Shown in pieces: positions 1-11,510 of a stretch of DNA of 33,144 bases. Position numbers and translations under genes: made by a program. This DNA comes from Betaproteobacteria bacterium (GTDB lineage: Bacteria > Pseudomonadota > Gammaproteobacteria > Burkholderiales > Thiobacillaceae). The stretch's first letter is position 1; every line of letters starts with the position of its first letter. A model generated the notes under the pieces. The model was not told where the DNA came from. It was given only the letters and a program-made list of their open reading frames with translations, and did not search any database. The stretch spans positions 1-33,144 of the forward strand of contig JAGUXX010000302.1 of the NCBI GenBank assembly GCA_020061585.1, read 5' to 3'.

Positions 1-456
1 CGCTGGCTGGCCGGCGGACTGCTGGTCGGCGGCCTGGCGGGGTTGATGGTCGGCATCCCGGCGCCCCAATACCGCTGGAGCGAGGAAACCCTGGCGCGCC
101 AGGAAATCCACCAGTTCATCGGCCGGGACGCGCATCTCAGCGCGCGCTGGGGCGCCATCCTCAACCATGCCCATCAGGCGTCACTGAGCTTCGATGACTT
201 GGCTGGTCGTATCGAAAGCGAAGTCAGCGGCCCCTATGCCCGCAGTTTCGAGCAGTTGAGCAAACTCCATCTGGACGCGGCGGCCCCGTCCGCCGCCGCG
301 CTGTCCAGCCTGCGCGACTACGCGGAACTGCGCCGCGACGCGTCGCGCGCGCTGGTCGAAGGCTTGCGCGCGCAAGATCCGCAGCGCATCCGCGACGCGC
401 TGGAAATGGTCACCAAGCAGCCGCAACCAGAACGATCCGGCGCGATGAAGAATTAA
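1..456 (+). CDS. C-terminal part of an unidentified membrane protein (5' end outside the window)
   Basis: The reading frame is open from the first base, so the gene begins upstream; 151 residues plus the stop are visible. The first ~18 visible residues are Gly/Leu/Ala-rich and hydrophobic and look like the last membrane helix. The rest is soluble and helical, rich in Ala, Arg and Glu, with short repeated helix patterns. A rhomboid-type protease whose last helix is followed by a helical tail is one possibility, but the catalytic Ser/His region is not in the window, so this is a guess. The TAA stop lies just before a run of inverted repeats and the gene converges on acs. Confidence 0.6.
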   Translation, partial: RWLAGGLLVGGLAGLMVGIPAPQYRWSEETLARQEIHQFIGRDAHLSARWGAILNHAHQASLSFDDLAGRIESEVSGPYARSFEQLSKLHLDAAAPSAAALSSLRDYAELRRDASRALVEGLRAQDPQRIRDALEMVTKQPQPERSGAMKN

Positions 457-466
457 CCTTGCGGAA

Positions 467-556
467 ACACAAAGCGCGGCCGCGGCCGCGCTTTGTGTGG
501 GTTTTAGCTGCGCTGAAACCCACCCCCCGGCTGCGCCGGGAAGCGGCTGACGCCGC

Positions 557-558
<2 letters not shown>
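467..558. terminator. Four adjacent inverted repeats between convergent genes (probable bidirectional terminator)
   Basis: Four dyads lie end to end. 467-498 is a perfect 32-bp palindrome centred on a NotI-like GCGGCCGC core. 499-521 is GGGTTT-t-AGC, a 3-nt loop, then GCT-g-AAACCC. 526-540 is CCCGGC-tgc-GCCGGG. 541-558 is AAGCGGC-tgac-GCCGCTT and includes the acs stop codon. Only a short TTTT run (502-505) is present, so classical intrinsic termination is inferred from hairpin strength and convergent position. Confidence 0.6.
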
Positions 559-2548
<1,990 letters not shown>

Positions 2549-2655
2549 GACGGGCGTCTCCTCAGACGGCAAATTGACAAAATCGAACGCTTTCCTCCCC
2601 CAAGGAAGGCGCAAAATTAGGCCACTTCCAATCATTTGGCATTTTGCACTGCAAC

Positions 2656-5373
2656 ATGACCAGCACACCAGAGCAAACCGCAACACCTCCGGATGATGCG
2701 CTGAACCGCGCCATAGCCTATAGCCGCTGGTTGAACGGCCGCCTGAATGCGCGGCCGGAGTTGGCGGCATGGTTGCGCGAAACGTTGGCGAAGGCGGTAT
2801 CCCGCACTGAAATGCTGGATTTTTTGTTGCAGGGCATCAGCACCGAACACGACCTGAAGCAGCAACTGCGTCGCTTGCGCGAACGGGTGTTCGCGCGGGT
2901 GATGACGCGCGACCTCTGCGGTCTGGCGGATCTCGCCGAAGTCACCCGCACGCTGACTGAACTGGCCGAAGTCAGCCTGCGCGCCGCGCTGGAGTTTCAC
3001 CACCGCGACCTCGCCGCGACCCATGGCGAACCACTCGACAGCGCCGGCAACGCGCAACGGTTGATCGTGGTCGGCATGGGCAAACTGGGCGGCGGCGAAC
3101 TCAATGCCTCATCCGACATCGATCTGATTTTTGTTTTCCCCGAGGACGGCAAAACCGCCGGCGGGCCTGGTCACACGCGGGTCATCAACAACTTCGAATT
3201 CTTTACGCGGCTCGGCAAGCGTCTGATCAACGCCATCGACGACAATACCGGCGACGGCTATGTGTTTCGCGTCGATATGCGGCTGCGGCCCTATGGCGAT
3301 TCCGGACCGCTGGTCTCCAGCTTCGGCATGCTGGAAGAATATTTCTACGCCCAGGCGCGCGAATGGGAGCGCTACGCCTGGATCAAGGGCCGCGCGCTGA
3401 CCGGCGCGCCGGAACGCATCGAAGAACTGGAAAAACTGCGCAAACCGTTCGTGTTCCGCAAATATCTCGACTTCGGCGCGTTTGGTTCGATGCGCGACCT
3501 GCACGCGCAAATCCGCCGCGAGGTGATGCGCCGCGACAAAGCCGACAACATCAAACTGGGCCCCGGCGGCATCCGCGAGATCGAATTCATCGCCCAGGTC
3601 TTCCAGTTGATACGCGGCGGCCAGCATGCCTCGCTGCAAATGCGCCCGACCCGCTCGCTGCTGCACCAACTCGCCGCCTACGGCCTGATGCCGGAAGCGC
3701 AAACCACGGAACTTGAAGCCGCTTACGTCTTCCTGCGCAACCTGGAACATCGTTTGCAATACCTCGACGATGCGCAAACCCAGACTCTGCCCAGCGGCGC
3801 GGAAGATCGTCGACGGATCGCCGAGGCGATGGGTTATGCCGACTGGAACGCGCTGCTGGCGCGACTCGATCCGCTGCGGCGCAAGGTCTCCGGGCAATTC
3901 GAGCAGGTGTTCGGCGCGCCGCAGGAAGACCAGTCCGGCCATCCGCTGGCCGGGTTATGCGAGGCCCCCGACGAGGAAGCGCTGGCGCGTCTGACTCGCG
4001 CCGGCTATGCCGACCCCGCCACCGCCCTCAGCCAGTTGCGGGCGCTGCGCGCGGGCAATCGTTACGCCAGCCTGCCGGCCGCCAACAAGGCGAAGCTGGA
4101 CAGTCTGCTAACGCCGCTGATCGAGGTCGCGGCCGGCTTCCCCAACGCCGGCGAGACCCTGGCCCGCATACTCGACCTGCTCGACGCCATCGCCCGGCGC
4201 GGCCCGTATCTGGCGTTGCTCAAGGAATATCCGCAAACCTTGCGCCAGGTCGCCCGGCTGCTGAGCAGCAGCCCGTGGGCGGCGCAATATCTGACCCGGC
4301 AACCGCATCTGCTCGACGAACTGCTCGATACCCGGCAACTGATGGCGCCGCCGGACTGGACGCGCGCGCGCCAGGAACTGAGTCCGCGCCTGCACGGTTT
4401 CAAGGGCGATGTCGAGCGCCAGATGGATGAATTGCGCCACTTCAAGCAATCGGAAACCTTCCGTCTGCTGGCGCAGGACCTGAGCGGCATGTGGACGCTG
4501 GAAAAGCTTTCCGACCAGCTTTCCGCCCTCGCCGATCTGCTGCTCGGCGTGACTCTCGACCTGATCTGGGCCGGCTGCCTGAAACCGCACCGCGCCACGC
4601 CCGCCTTCGCGGTCATCGCCTACGGCAAGCTGGGCGGCAAGGAGCTCGGCTATGCCTCGGACCTGGACATTGTGTTTCTCCACGACGACCCGCACCCCGA
4701 TGCGCAAGAGGTCTATGCCCGGCTTGGCAAACGCCTCAACACCTGGATGAGCACGCTCACCCCGGCCGGCATCCTCTACGACACCGATATGCGCCTGCGG
4801 CCGGATGGCGCGGCGGGCCTGCTGGTCAGCAACATCGAGGCGTTCGAGGATTATCAGCTGCACCACGCCTGGACCTGGGAGCACCAGGCGCTGACCCGCG
4901 CCCGCTTCTGCTGCGGCGATGCGGCGGTGGGCGAACGCTTCGCGACGATCCGCGACAGCGTGCTGCAACAGCCGCGCGACGCGCCAAAACTGTGCGCCGA
5001 AGTCAGGGAAATGCGCCGCAAGATGCACGACGGCCATCCCAACACCAGCGGTCTGTTCGACATCAAGCACGATGCCGGCGGCCTGGTCGACGTCGAATTC
5101 GCCGTGCAATATCTGGTGCTGGCGCACGCCCGCGCGCATCCGGAAATGACCGCCAACATCGGCAATATCGCGCTGCTCAAACGCGCCGGCGAGCTGGCCC
5201 TGCTGCCGCTGGAAATCGCCCTGGCCGCCGCCGATGCCTACCGCGAACTGCGCCGCCGCCAGCATGCGGCGAAATTGCAGGGCGGCGAACACGCGCGCGC
5301 CGAGCATGGCGGTTTGGGCCAGGAAATCCAGGCGGTGAAAATCTTGTGGATGCATCTTTTCGGCGCCGATTGA
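2656..5373 (+). CDS. glnE: Bifunctional glutamine synthetase adenylyltransferase/adenylyl-removing enzyme
   Basis: Adds AMP to glutamine synthetase when nitrogen is plentiful and removes it when nitrogen is scarce, under control of PII proteins. The 905-residue product is slightly shorter than E. coli GlnE (~946). Two nucleotidyltransferase domains are visible: the N-terminal adenylyl-removing one has [17 protein letters not shown] at about 141-157, and the C-terminal adenylyltransferase has [16 protein letters not shown] at about 655-670. Both keep the paired acidic residues. The start is uncertain: ATG 2656 is preferred over an in-frame TTG at 2644, and neither has a clear ribosome site. 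The 107-bp gap to acs must hold both divergent promoters. Confidence 0.95.
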   Translation: MTSTPEQTATPPDDALNRAIAYSRWLNGRLNARPELAAWLRETLAKAVSRTEMLDFLLQGISTEHDLKQQLRRLRERVFARVMTRDLCGLADLAEVTRTLTELAEVSLRAALEFHHRDLAATHGEPLDSAGNAQRLIVVGMGKLGGGELNASSDIDLIFVFPEDGKTAGGPGHTRVINNFEFFTRLGKRLINAIDDNTGDGYVFRVDMRLRPYGDSGPLVSSFGMLEEYFYAQAREWERYAWIKGRALTGAPERIEELEKLRKPFVFRKYLDFGAFGSMRDLHAQIRREVMRRDKADNIKLGPGGIREIEFIAQVFQLIRGGQHASLQMRPTRSLLHQLAAYGLMPEAQTTELEAAYVFLRNLEHRLQYLDDAQTQTLPSGAEDRRRIAEAMGYADWNALLARLDPLRRKVSGQFEQVFGAPQEDQSGHPLAGLCEAPDEEALARLTRAGYADPATALSQLRALRAGNRYASLPAANKAKLDSLLTPLIEVAAGFPNAGETLARILDLLDAIARRGPYLALLKEYPQTLRQVARLLSSSPWAAQYLTRQPHLLDELLDTRQLMAPPDWTRARQELSPRLHGFKGDVERQMDELRHFKQSETFRLLAQDLSGMWTLEKLSDQLSALADLLLGVTLDLIWAGCLKPHRATPAFAVIAYGKLGGKELGYASDLDIVFLHDDPHPDAQEVYARLGKRLNTWMSTLTPAGILYDTDMRLRPDGAAGLLVSNIEAFEDYQLHHAWTWEHQALTRARFCCGDAAVGERFATIRDSVLQQPRDAPKLCAEVREMRRKMHDGHPNTSGLFDIKHDAGGLVDVEFAVQYLVLAHARAHPEMTANIGNIALLKRAGELALLPLEIALAAADAYRELRRRQHAAKLQGGEHARAEHGGLGQEIQAVKILWMHLFGAD

Positions 5374-5419
5374 AAGAATCCCGCGCCGCTCCGAGCCAAG
5401 CCCATTCCGGATAGCCACG

Positions 5420-6256
5420 ATGATTGCTGTATTTCGGTTGTTTCTGCTGATCCTGATTGGGCCAGGCGTGCCGCACGCGGCAGAATCCCTGCGTTTCGCC
5501 AGCATGGAGCTGGAAAGTCGGGAGGTCGTGATCCGCGAATTTTCGCCGTTGCTCAAATGGATGGAAAAAGGCCTCGGTCGACCGATACACATCGCTTACC
5601 ACGAAAATTATGACGATATCCTTGACGCTTTCGCCAAGCGCCAGATCGATCTGGCGTATCTCGGTCCGCTGCCCTACGTCCTTCTGCGTGATCGCTACCC
5701 CGCCGCCGAACCGATGATCCGCTTCAACGAAGCGGATGGCGGCGCCGGCTATCGCTGCGTGCTGGCGGCGTTTCGCGGCGACGCGATTCGTCTTGCCGGA
5801 CTGAGGAACAGGACTATCGGCCTGACTCAGCCGCTGTCCACCTGCGGCCCGCTGTCGGTTGACGCGCTGCTGCGCAAACAGGCCGGTTTCGGGCTGGAAC
5901 AGACCCGACAGCGGCTGCTGGGCAATCATCAGAATGTCGCTCAAGCGATCGTCGGCGGCGAAGTCGCCGCCGGCGGATTGAAAGAATCCATCGCCAAAAA
6001 ATACGCCGGCTTGGGGTTGGAAGTGCTGGCCAGCACCGCCTCGCTACCCGGATTCGCGCTGATCGTGAATCGCGCCACCCTGAATGACGCGCAAGTCGCC
6101 AGCCTGAGGCGGCATCTCCTCGCCGCGCCGCCGTCGGTCTATCGCCTCTGGGGAGCACCGCTGCGGCATGGCATGCAATCCGCGGCCGACGCCGACTATG
6201 ACGGCGTGCGGGCGCTCGCCGACAAATCGCGGCCGGTTGGCGCCGGCTCGCCATGA
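5420..6256 (+). CDS. Periplasmic PhnD-type (phosphate/phosphonate-like) substrate-binding protein
   Basis: A 278-residue exported protein. An N-terminal hydrophobic stretch (residues ~5-18) ends at a likely signal-peptidase I site (PHA-AES). The mature part has the hallmarks of the PhnD/PtxB binding-protein family: an early LRFASMELESREVV-type strand, then DLAYLGPLPYVLL near 76-88, the family's ligand-loop signature, then a hinge around GLTQPLSTCGPLSVDALL. No permease or ATPase gene is nearby. Its stop overlaps the next start (ATGA at 6253), which ties it to the membrane diguanylate cyclase, so a role as extracytoplasmic sensor partner is more likely than uptake. The ligand cannot be read from sequence. 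The ribosome site is weak. Confidence 0.85.
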   Translation: MIAVFRLFLLILIGPGVPHAAESLRFASMELESREVVIREFSPLLKWMEKGLGRPIHIAYHENYDDILDAFAKRQIDLAYLGPLPYVLLRDRYPAAEPMIRFNEADGGAGYRCVLAAFRGDAIRLAGLRNRTIGLTQPLSTCGPLSVDALLRKQAGFGLEQTRQRLLGNHQNVAQAIVGGEVAAGGLKESIAKKYAGLGLEVLASTASLPGFALIVNRATLNDAQVASLRRHLLAAPPSVYRLWGAPLRHGMQSAADADYDGVRALADKSRPVGAGSP

Positions 6257-8976
6257 GATTCCGCGCGCCGCTGCTGTTCGCCCTGGTGGCGCTGCTGGCG
6301 GCGGCGGGTATCGGCTATTACTTTCACGCCAATTTCCGGAGTCAGGCACGGCATGTCGCGCGGCAAAACCTGGTCGCGCTGGATGTCGCCTACCGCGCCA
6401 GCGTCTCGATGTACCGACTCGACGTGGAAACCCGCCTCAAGAACCAGATCCTGCGCGAAGAGATACTCGATCTGCTCGAGCGCGCCAATGCCGCCGACGC
6501 CAACCAACTGCCGCTGATCCGTGGCCTGTTGTACCGCGCTTTGCGCACCGAATACCGGGACATGGCGCAAGCCGGCCTGTGGCAACTGCACTTTCATTTT
6601 CCGGATGGCCGGTCGCTGCTGCGTTTTCACAGCCCCGGCCATTGGGGTGATGCCAGTCTGTTCGATATCCGCCCCTCGATCCGTATCGCCAACACCGAAC
6701 TACGCCCCGCCAACGGTTTCGAAGGCGGCCGGGTTCTGCCGGGTTTCCGCAATGTCTATCCGATACTCCGCGCCGGCGGGCACTTGGGCAGCGTCGAGGT
6801 TTCCCTGCCTTTCGAACTCATCCATCAGAGCCTGCTCGATCTGCTGCCGCGTGGCGACTACACGCTGCTGCTGCATCGCGACACCGTCGACCTGGTGTTC
6901 GAGGATCAACGCGACAAATTCTCGCCGGCGGAGGTTCATCCCGATTATTTCAAGGAAAACCCGGAGATTTCCCATGTCAACCGCGCCTTTGCGCTGTCCG
7001 AAACCGGCCACTTGCTGAATGCCGTGTTGCGCCAGCAAGCCGCCACGCAGCGCGACCTCGCGACCGGCGACAGCTTCGCCACGCATGTGCTGAGCGGCGG
7101 GCGCGGCTATATCGCCTCGTTTCACGCGATCCAGGACCTGCAAGGCAAGCATGCCGCGTATGTCGTCGGCTACAACGAAGCGCCGGTGTTGATCGGCATC
7201 CGCGACACGATGCTGCGGGAAGCCGCCATTGTTTTCATACTGCTGGGGGCGCTGGCCTTGTCGGGCTGGACGCTGATACGGCATCGCCAGCGTCTGGCGG
7301 ATGAGAAGAACCGTCTGCAGACCATTACCGAAACCATGAGCGACGGCCTGTACGTGATCGACACCCATGGCGCGACGGTTTTCGTGAATCATGCCGCTTG
7401 CGAGTTGACCGGCTACGCCAAGGAAGACCTGCTGGGCCGCATCGCGCACGACCTGTTCCATAACCATGCCCACAATGAAGACCAGCCGGCGACGCAATGT
7501 CCGATCATCCGCGCCGCGCAAACCGGCGACGATTTTCACGGCGAGGAATGGTTCATCAGCCAATCCGGCCGCTCGTTCCCGGTCGAGGTCAGTTGCCGGG
7601 CGCTGGTTGAGCATGGCAGCATCGTCGGCACCGTCATTCTGTTCCGCGACATCTCCGCCGCGCGCGCAACGCTGGAGCGCCTGCGCCTGCAAGGCGCCGC
7701 GCTGGACGCCGCCGCCAACGCCATCGTCATCACCGATGTGGAAGCGAACATCGAATGGACCAACCCGGCGTTCAGCGAATTGAGCGGTTACCCGGCGCAC
7801 GAAGCGCTCGGCAGCAAGCCCAAGGAACTGGTGCGCTCCGGCCTGCAACCCATCGAGCTGTATCAGAATATGTGGCAAACCATCCTGTCCGGCAAATCCT
7901 GGCAAGGCGAACTGATCAACCGCAAGAAAAACGGCGAACTATATGACGAGGCCATGACCATCACGCCGGTCCGCGACATACAAGGCCAGATTCGCCATTT
8001 CATCGCCATCAAGCAGGACATCACCCAACGCAAGCGGGAAGAAGCGGCGGCGGCGCGCGCCCAGGCCGAGATCGAACGGCTCGCCGCGCGCAATCAACTA
8101 CTGCTGAATTCGGCGGGCGACGGCATCTACGGCACTGACGCAAACGGCCTGTGCACCTTCATCAACCCAGCCGCCCTGAGCCTGCTGGGTTACGCCCGAG
8201 AAGAAGTCATCGGCGGCGACTCGCACGCGCTGTTTCATCACCATCACGCCGACGGCAGGCTGTACCCGCACGCGGAATGCCCGATCCATCTGACCCAGTC
8301 GGACGGGCAATATCGTAATGTCGAGGATGCGTTCATCCGCAAGAATGGCGAGCCTTTCGATGTCAATCTGTCGGTTACTCCGATCATCGAGGCGGAGCGG
8401 AACGCCGGCGTCGTGGTGGTGTTCCAGGACATCACCAGCCGCAAACGCATGCAAGCCGAATTGCAGCGTCTGGCCACCACCGACACCTTGACCGGCATCG
8501 CCAATCGCCGCCAGTTCATGCGGCAGCTCGATCTGGAACTGGAGCGCGTGCGGCGCTACGGCAAACCCGCCGCGCTGCTGATGCTGGACCTGGATCACTT
8601 CAAACAGGTCAACGACCAATATGGCCATGCCGCCGGCGATGCCGTGCTGCGCCACTTCGTCGACCTGACGCAACGGCGACTGCGCCGCGTCGACATCTTC
8701 GGCCGCATCGGCGGCGAGGAATTCTGCATCTTGTTGCCGGGTACGGATATCGATGGCGCGCGGGATTTCGCCGAAATGCTGTGCCGGCAAGTGGCTGTAA
8801 GCGCCTGCGACGCTGCGCGGGCGGCGAGCCCGGCGATCCATTACACGGTCAGCATCGGCGTCGCCAGTTGCGGCGATGGCCAGCGCGACGCGGACGCTAT
8901 CCTGGCGCAAGCCGACCACGCGCTGTATCAGGCCAAGACCGACGGCAGAAACCGAGTTGTGGCGAATACCGCTTAA
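6253..8976 (+). CDS. Membrane diguanylate cyclase with Cache-like sensor, three PAS domains and GGDEF
   Basis: Predicted to make c-di-GMP from two GTP in response to a periplasmic signal. Order in the 907 residues: membrane helix ~5-24; periplasmic domain ~25-320, by layout a Cache-type sensor; second helix ~322-343; PAS ~355-465, ~482-590 and ~612-730; GGDEF ~738-905. The active-site motif is GGEEF (820-824), and an inhibitory RxxD (RRVD, 811-814) sits exactly five residues before it, so the enzyme looks active and feedback-inhibited. The first and third PAS share an H-rich/Cys-Pro-Ile motif. It begins inside the stop codon of the PhnD-type binding protein, so the two are translationally coupled. 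Confidence 0.93.
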   Translation: MRFRAPLLFALVALLAAAGIGYYFHANFRSQARHVARQNLVALDVAYRASVSMYRLDVETRLKNQILREEILDLLERANAADANQLPLIRGLLYRALRTEYRDMAQAGLWQLHFHFPDGRSLLRFHSPGHWGDASLFDIRPSIRIANTELRPANGFEGGRVLPGFRNVYPILRAGGHLGSVEVSLPFELIHQSLLDLLPRGDYTLLLHRDTVDLVFEDQRDKFSPAEVHPDYFKENPEISHVNRAFALSETGHLLNAVLRQQAATQRDLATGDSFATHVLSGGRGYIASFHAIQDLQGKHAAYVVGYNEAPVLIGIRDTMLREAAIVFILLGALALSGWTLIRHRQRLADEKNRLQTITETMSDGLYVIDTHGATVFVNHAACELTGYAKEDLLGRIAHDLFHNHAHNEDQPATQCPIIRAAQTGDDFHGEEWFISQSGRSFPVEVSCRALVEHGSIVGTVILFRDISAARATLERLRLQGAALDAAANAIVITDVEANIEWTNPAFSELSGYPAHEALGSKPKELVRSGLQPIELYQNMWQTILSGKSWQGELINRKKNGELYDEAMTITPVRDIQGQIRHFIAIKQDITQRKREEAAAARAQAEIERLAARNQLLLNSAGDGIYGTDANGLCTFINPAALSLLGYAREEVIGGDSHALFHHHHADGRLYPHAECPIHLTQSDGQYRNVEDAFIRKNGEPFDVNLSVTPIIEAERNAGVVVVFQDITSRKRMQAELQRLATTDTLTGIANRRQFMRQLDLELERVRRYGKPAALLMLDLDHFKQVNDQYGHAAGDAVLRHFVDLTQRRLRRVDIFGRIGGEEFCILLPGTDIDGARDFAEMLCRQVAVSACDAARAASPAIHYTVSIGVASCGDGQRDADAILAQADHALYQAKTDGRNRVVANTA

Positions 8977-9000
8977 GCCGCAAGCGGAGCGTCCAGCCGC

Positions 9001-9065
9001 GTCACCGCGAAGGCGGGAACCCAGTTAAATCAAGGCACTGGATAGCGGTTTTCGGGGATATACGA
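9001..9065. repeat. Degenerate REP-like inverted repeat
   Basis: The left arm 9001-9025 contains CCGCGAAGGCGGGAACCCAG. The right arm 9037-9065 read on the other strand is a diverged copy (CCCGAAAACCGC...TCCAGT). This resembles the CCCGCGAAGGCGGGAATCCAG family of short dispersed palindromes common in proteobacterial intergenic DNA. Only one copy is in the window. It lies between the diguanylate cyclase stop and the methyltransferase. Confidence 0.5.
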
Positions 9066-9129
9066 ATAATCAGCGATTCTCCAGTTAGTGTACCCTCGCC
9101 GTCCGATTGTCATTTTCCACGGAGTTCGC

Positions 9130-10185
9130 GTGTCCGATACCCCCTCCGCCCCCGCCTTGATCGACCCCGCCGTCGCCCCCCTCGTCGAACATCTCGCCGC
9201 CGCCTTTGTCGCGCGCGAAGCCTTGCTCAATCAATGTCACGCCGAGCACACCGACGCTTATCGACTGTTGCACGGCAGCGTCGAAGGTGAGCCGGGCCTG
9301 ACTGTCGACCGCTATGGCGAACTGCTGCTCGCGCAGAGCTTTCATCGACCGCTGGAGCCGGCGCAACTCGCCGCGCTGGAGACCTTCTACGGCGAGGTGC
9401 TGCCCGGTCTGATCCTGGTTTACAACGATCGCAGCCAGTCCAACTCGCGCATCGCCAATGCACTTTCAGCCGAGGCGATGACGATCGCCACGCAACCACG
9501 TCAGTTCCAGGAACTGGGCGTCAATTACCGCATCCAGGCGCGCCATGCCGGGCAGGACCCGTGGCTGTTCCTGGACATGCGCGCCGGCCGTCGGCGGGTG
9601 CTGCGCGAGGCGGCCGGCAAATCGGTGCTCAACCTGTTCGCCTATACCTGCGGCGTCGGCATCGCCGCCGCCAAGGCTGGCGCGAAGCTGGTGGTCAACG
9701 TCGATTTCGCCGAATCCAGCCTGGCCATCGGCCGTGAAAACGCCCGTCTCAACGAACTGGCGACCCGCCCGCGCTTCGTCAAGAGCGACTTCTTTCCCGC
9801 CGCCCGCCAGTATTCCGGCATCGGCCAGCCCAAGTTCGTGCGCGGCCGCAGCCTGCCGCCGTTCCCGAAGTTGGAGAAACACGCTTTCGATCTGGTGTTT
9901 CTCGACCCGCCGCGATACGCCAAGAGCATCTTCGGCGTCGTCGATGTGGTCAACGACTATCCGGCGCTGTTCAAGCCGGCGTTGCTCAGCACGGCGGAGG
10001 GCGGCACGCTGATCTGCTGCAACAACGTCGCCGAAGTCGACCGCGCGACCTGGCTGGCGCAACTGCGGCGCAGCGCGGAGAAGGCCGGCCGCGCGGTGCG
10101 CGAATTCGAATGGATCGCGCCGGAAGCCGATTTCCCCAGCCCGGACGGCAATCCGCCGCTGAAGATGGTGTTGCTGCGGGTCTGA
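9130..10185 (+). CDS. Class I SAM-dependent methyltransferase, RlmI/RlmK type (probable 23S rRNA m5C methyltransferase)
   Basis: A 351-residue protein related to the RlmI group (COG1092 type), which methylates cytosine in 23S rRNA. An N-terminal RLLHGSVEGEPGLTVDRYG motif (~45-63) is the family's EEHEE-like domain. The SAM-binding loop LNLFAYTCGVGIAAAKAG is at ~167-184, the acidic strand end is NVDFAE, and the catalytic LDPPRYAKS sits at ~258-266. The PUA domain of true RlmI appears missing or very short, so target assignment is not safe. The start is GTG 9130, supported by GGAG five bases upstream (9121-9124); an in-frame upstream start at 9088 has no such support. It ends 11 bp from the convergent HD-GYP gene. 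Confidence 0.85.
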   Translation: MSDTPSAPALIDPAVAPLVEHLAAAFVAREALLNQCHAEHTDAYRLLHGSVEGEPGLTVDRYGELLLAQSFHRPLEPAQLAALETFYGEVLPGLILVYNDRSQSNSRIANALSAEAMTIATQPRQFQELGVNYRIQARHAGQDPWLFLDMRAGRRRVLREAAGKSVLNLFAYTCGVGIAAAKAGAKLVVNVDFAESSLAIGRENARLNELATRPRFVKSDFFPAARQYSGIGQPKFVRGRSLPPFPKLEKHAFDLVFLDPPRYAKSIFGVVDVVNDYPALFKPALLSTAEGGTLICCNNVAEVDRATWLAQLRRSAEKAGRAVREFEWIAPEADFPSPDGNPPLKMVLLRV

Positions 10186-10196
10186 ACGAGGGTGGG

Positions 10197-11510
10197 TCAT
10201 GCCGGCTTCAATACATAGGCCAGCATAGGCTGATGCTCCGCGGCTTCCAGCTTGACCAATTGAGCGACGACCGGAAGGTCGATGACATAGCCTTTCGCCA
10301 ACAGCATGTAGCCGTCGCGATGCATCAGGTCGCGTGACAAGACCATGCCGGGCCGCAAGCTGCCGACGCGGATCGGCAGTTCGTCGATGATGTGCTTCAA
10401 CTGTTCGCCGAGTACCTCCAGGTAGCAATCGATGACCGCCGGGTCGTAGCGTTTGCCGCGATTTTCGATCAGGTAGGCCAGCGCGTCCTTGGGTTTCATC
10501 GGCTGTTGAACCAGGGTGCCGCTGATCAGGCCATCGTATTCGTTGGCGGCGGAGATGATGCGTGCGCCCATCGGTATGGCGAGGCCGACGAGGTGGTCCG
10601 GGTAACCGCTGCCATCGTAATGCTCGTGATGGTGGCGGATCAGCAATGCCGCATCCTGGAGTTGTTCGATCTGCATCAACGCCTGTTGACCGCGCTCTGG
10701 GTGGCGCATCATTTCGGCGCGCTGCTCCTGGGTCAAGGCGCCGAACGACTTATCCAGGATGTCGTCGGGCAGGCCGATTTTGCCGATATCGTGCAGCAAC
10801 GCGGCGAACAACACGGTTTGTTGCTCGGCCTCGCTCAAGTCCAGCATGCGCGCCAGTATTCGGGTATGGTCGGCGACCCGGCGAGCATGACCCGAGAGAT
10901 TCTTGCCGCGCATTTCGGTCAGTCCGGCGAACGCCTGTACGGTGGCCAGGAATCCGGTTTTCAGCCGGGCATGCGCCGATTTTACGTACTTGATCGCCTT
11001 GTTCAACTCGGCGGTGCGCTCCTCGACCTTCTGTTCCAGGCCGCTGTTGAGTTCGCGCAGTTCGGCCATCTGGGCTTCCACCACCGAGTTCAGTCGGCCG
11101 TTTTCCTGTTCCAGGCGCCGCCGTTCCAGGGCTTCGCGCACGATCAGCACGATCTCGTTATCGTCCCAGGGTTTGTTGATGTAGCGGTAGATCTGGCCTT
11201 GGTTGATGGCGGCGATGGTGGATTCGATGTCGGCATAGCCGGTGAGCAGGATGCGGGTGGTTTCCGGCCAGCGCACACGCACCTGCTCAAGAAAGCGGGC
11301 GCCATCCATCACCGGCATGCGCATGTCCGAAATCACCAGGTCGATCCGCTCCCGCTCCAGGACTTCCAGCCCCGGCGCGCCGCCCTCGGCGGTGAATATG
11401 CGGTAGCCGTGCGGCCGAAACAGACGTTTGAGCGAGGCCAGGATGGACGGCTCGTCATCCACCAGCAGCAGGGAGAAAGCCGGGGCCTCGACGGCCGGTG
11501 GTTCAGTCAT
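10197..11510 (-). CDS. Response regulator with HD-GYP output domain (putative c-di-GMP phosphodiesterase)
   Basis: 437 residues; last gene of the signalling operon. REC domain ~12-128 with phospho-acceptor D62 and K113 in the KPWDD segment; coiled-coil linker ~130-185; HD-GYP ~186-400 with HD at 240-241, HPERG at 270-274 and HHEHYDGSGYP at 294-304. HD-GYP enzymes hydrolyse c-di-GMP at a two- or three-metal site. At the position where the family normally has the metal-ligand Asp (consensus ..AD.(Y/F)DAL, 28 residues after the second His of HHE) this protein has Asn323, so activity may be altered. The start ATG overlaps the preceding kinase by 8 nt, so that kinase is the likely phosphodonor. 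Confidence 0.93.
   Translation of the reverse strand: MTEPPAVEAPAFSLLLVDDEPSILASLKRLFRPHGYRIFTAEGGAPGLEVLERERIDLVISDMRMPVMDGARFLEQVRVRWPETTRILLTGYADIESTIAAINQGQIYRYINKPWDDNEIVLIVREALERRRLEQENGRLNSVVEAQMAELRELNSGLEQKVEERTAELNKAIKYVKSAHARLKTGFLATVQAFAGLTEMRGKNLSGHARRVADHTRILARMLDLSEAEQQTVLFAALLHDIGKIGLPDDILDKSFGALTQEQRAEMMRHPERGQQALMQIEQLQDAALLIRHHHEHYDGSGYPDHLVGLAIPMGARIISAANEYDGLISGTLVQQPMKPKDALAYLIENRGKRYDPAVIDCYLEVLGEQLKHIIDELPIRVGSLRPGMVLSRDLMHRDGYMLLAKGYVIDLPVVAQLVKLEAAEHQPMLAYVLKPA

Noticed and set aside
2574-2579. TTGACA hexamer upstream of glnE as a -35 box
   Set aside because: At 16-18 bp downstream the sequence is C-rich (CCCCCA), with no -10 match.
2613-2630. Sigma-54-like TGGC...TTGC sequence upstream of acs (minus strand)
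   Set aside because: GG-to-GC spacing is one base short of the required distance, so it is unlikely to work.
4108-5592. 494-codon open frame antisense to glnE
   Set aside because: Same shadow effect; the sense strand encodes unmistakable GlnE motifs, and the frame runs across the glnE end into the PhnD-type gene.
10186-10196. Terminator between the methyltransferase and the HD-GYP gene
   Set aside because: Only 11 bp separate the convergent stops and no hairpin is visible there.
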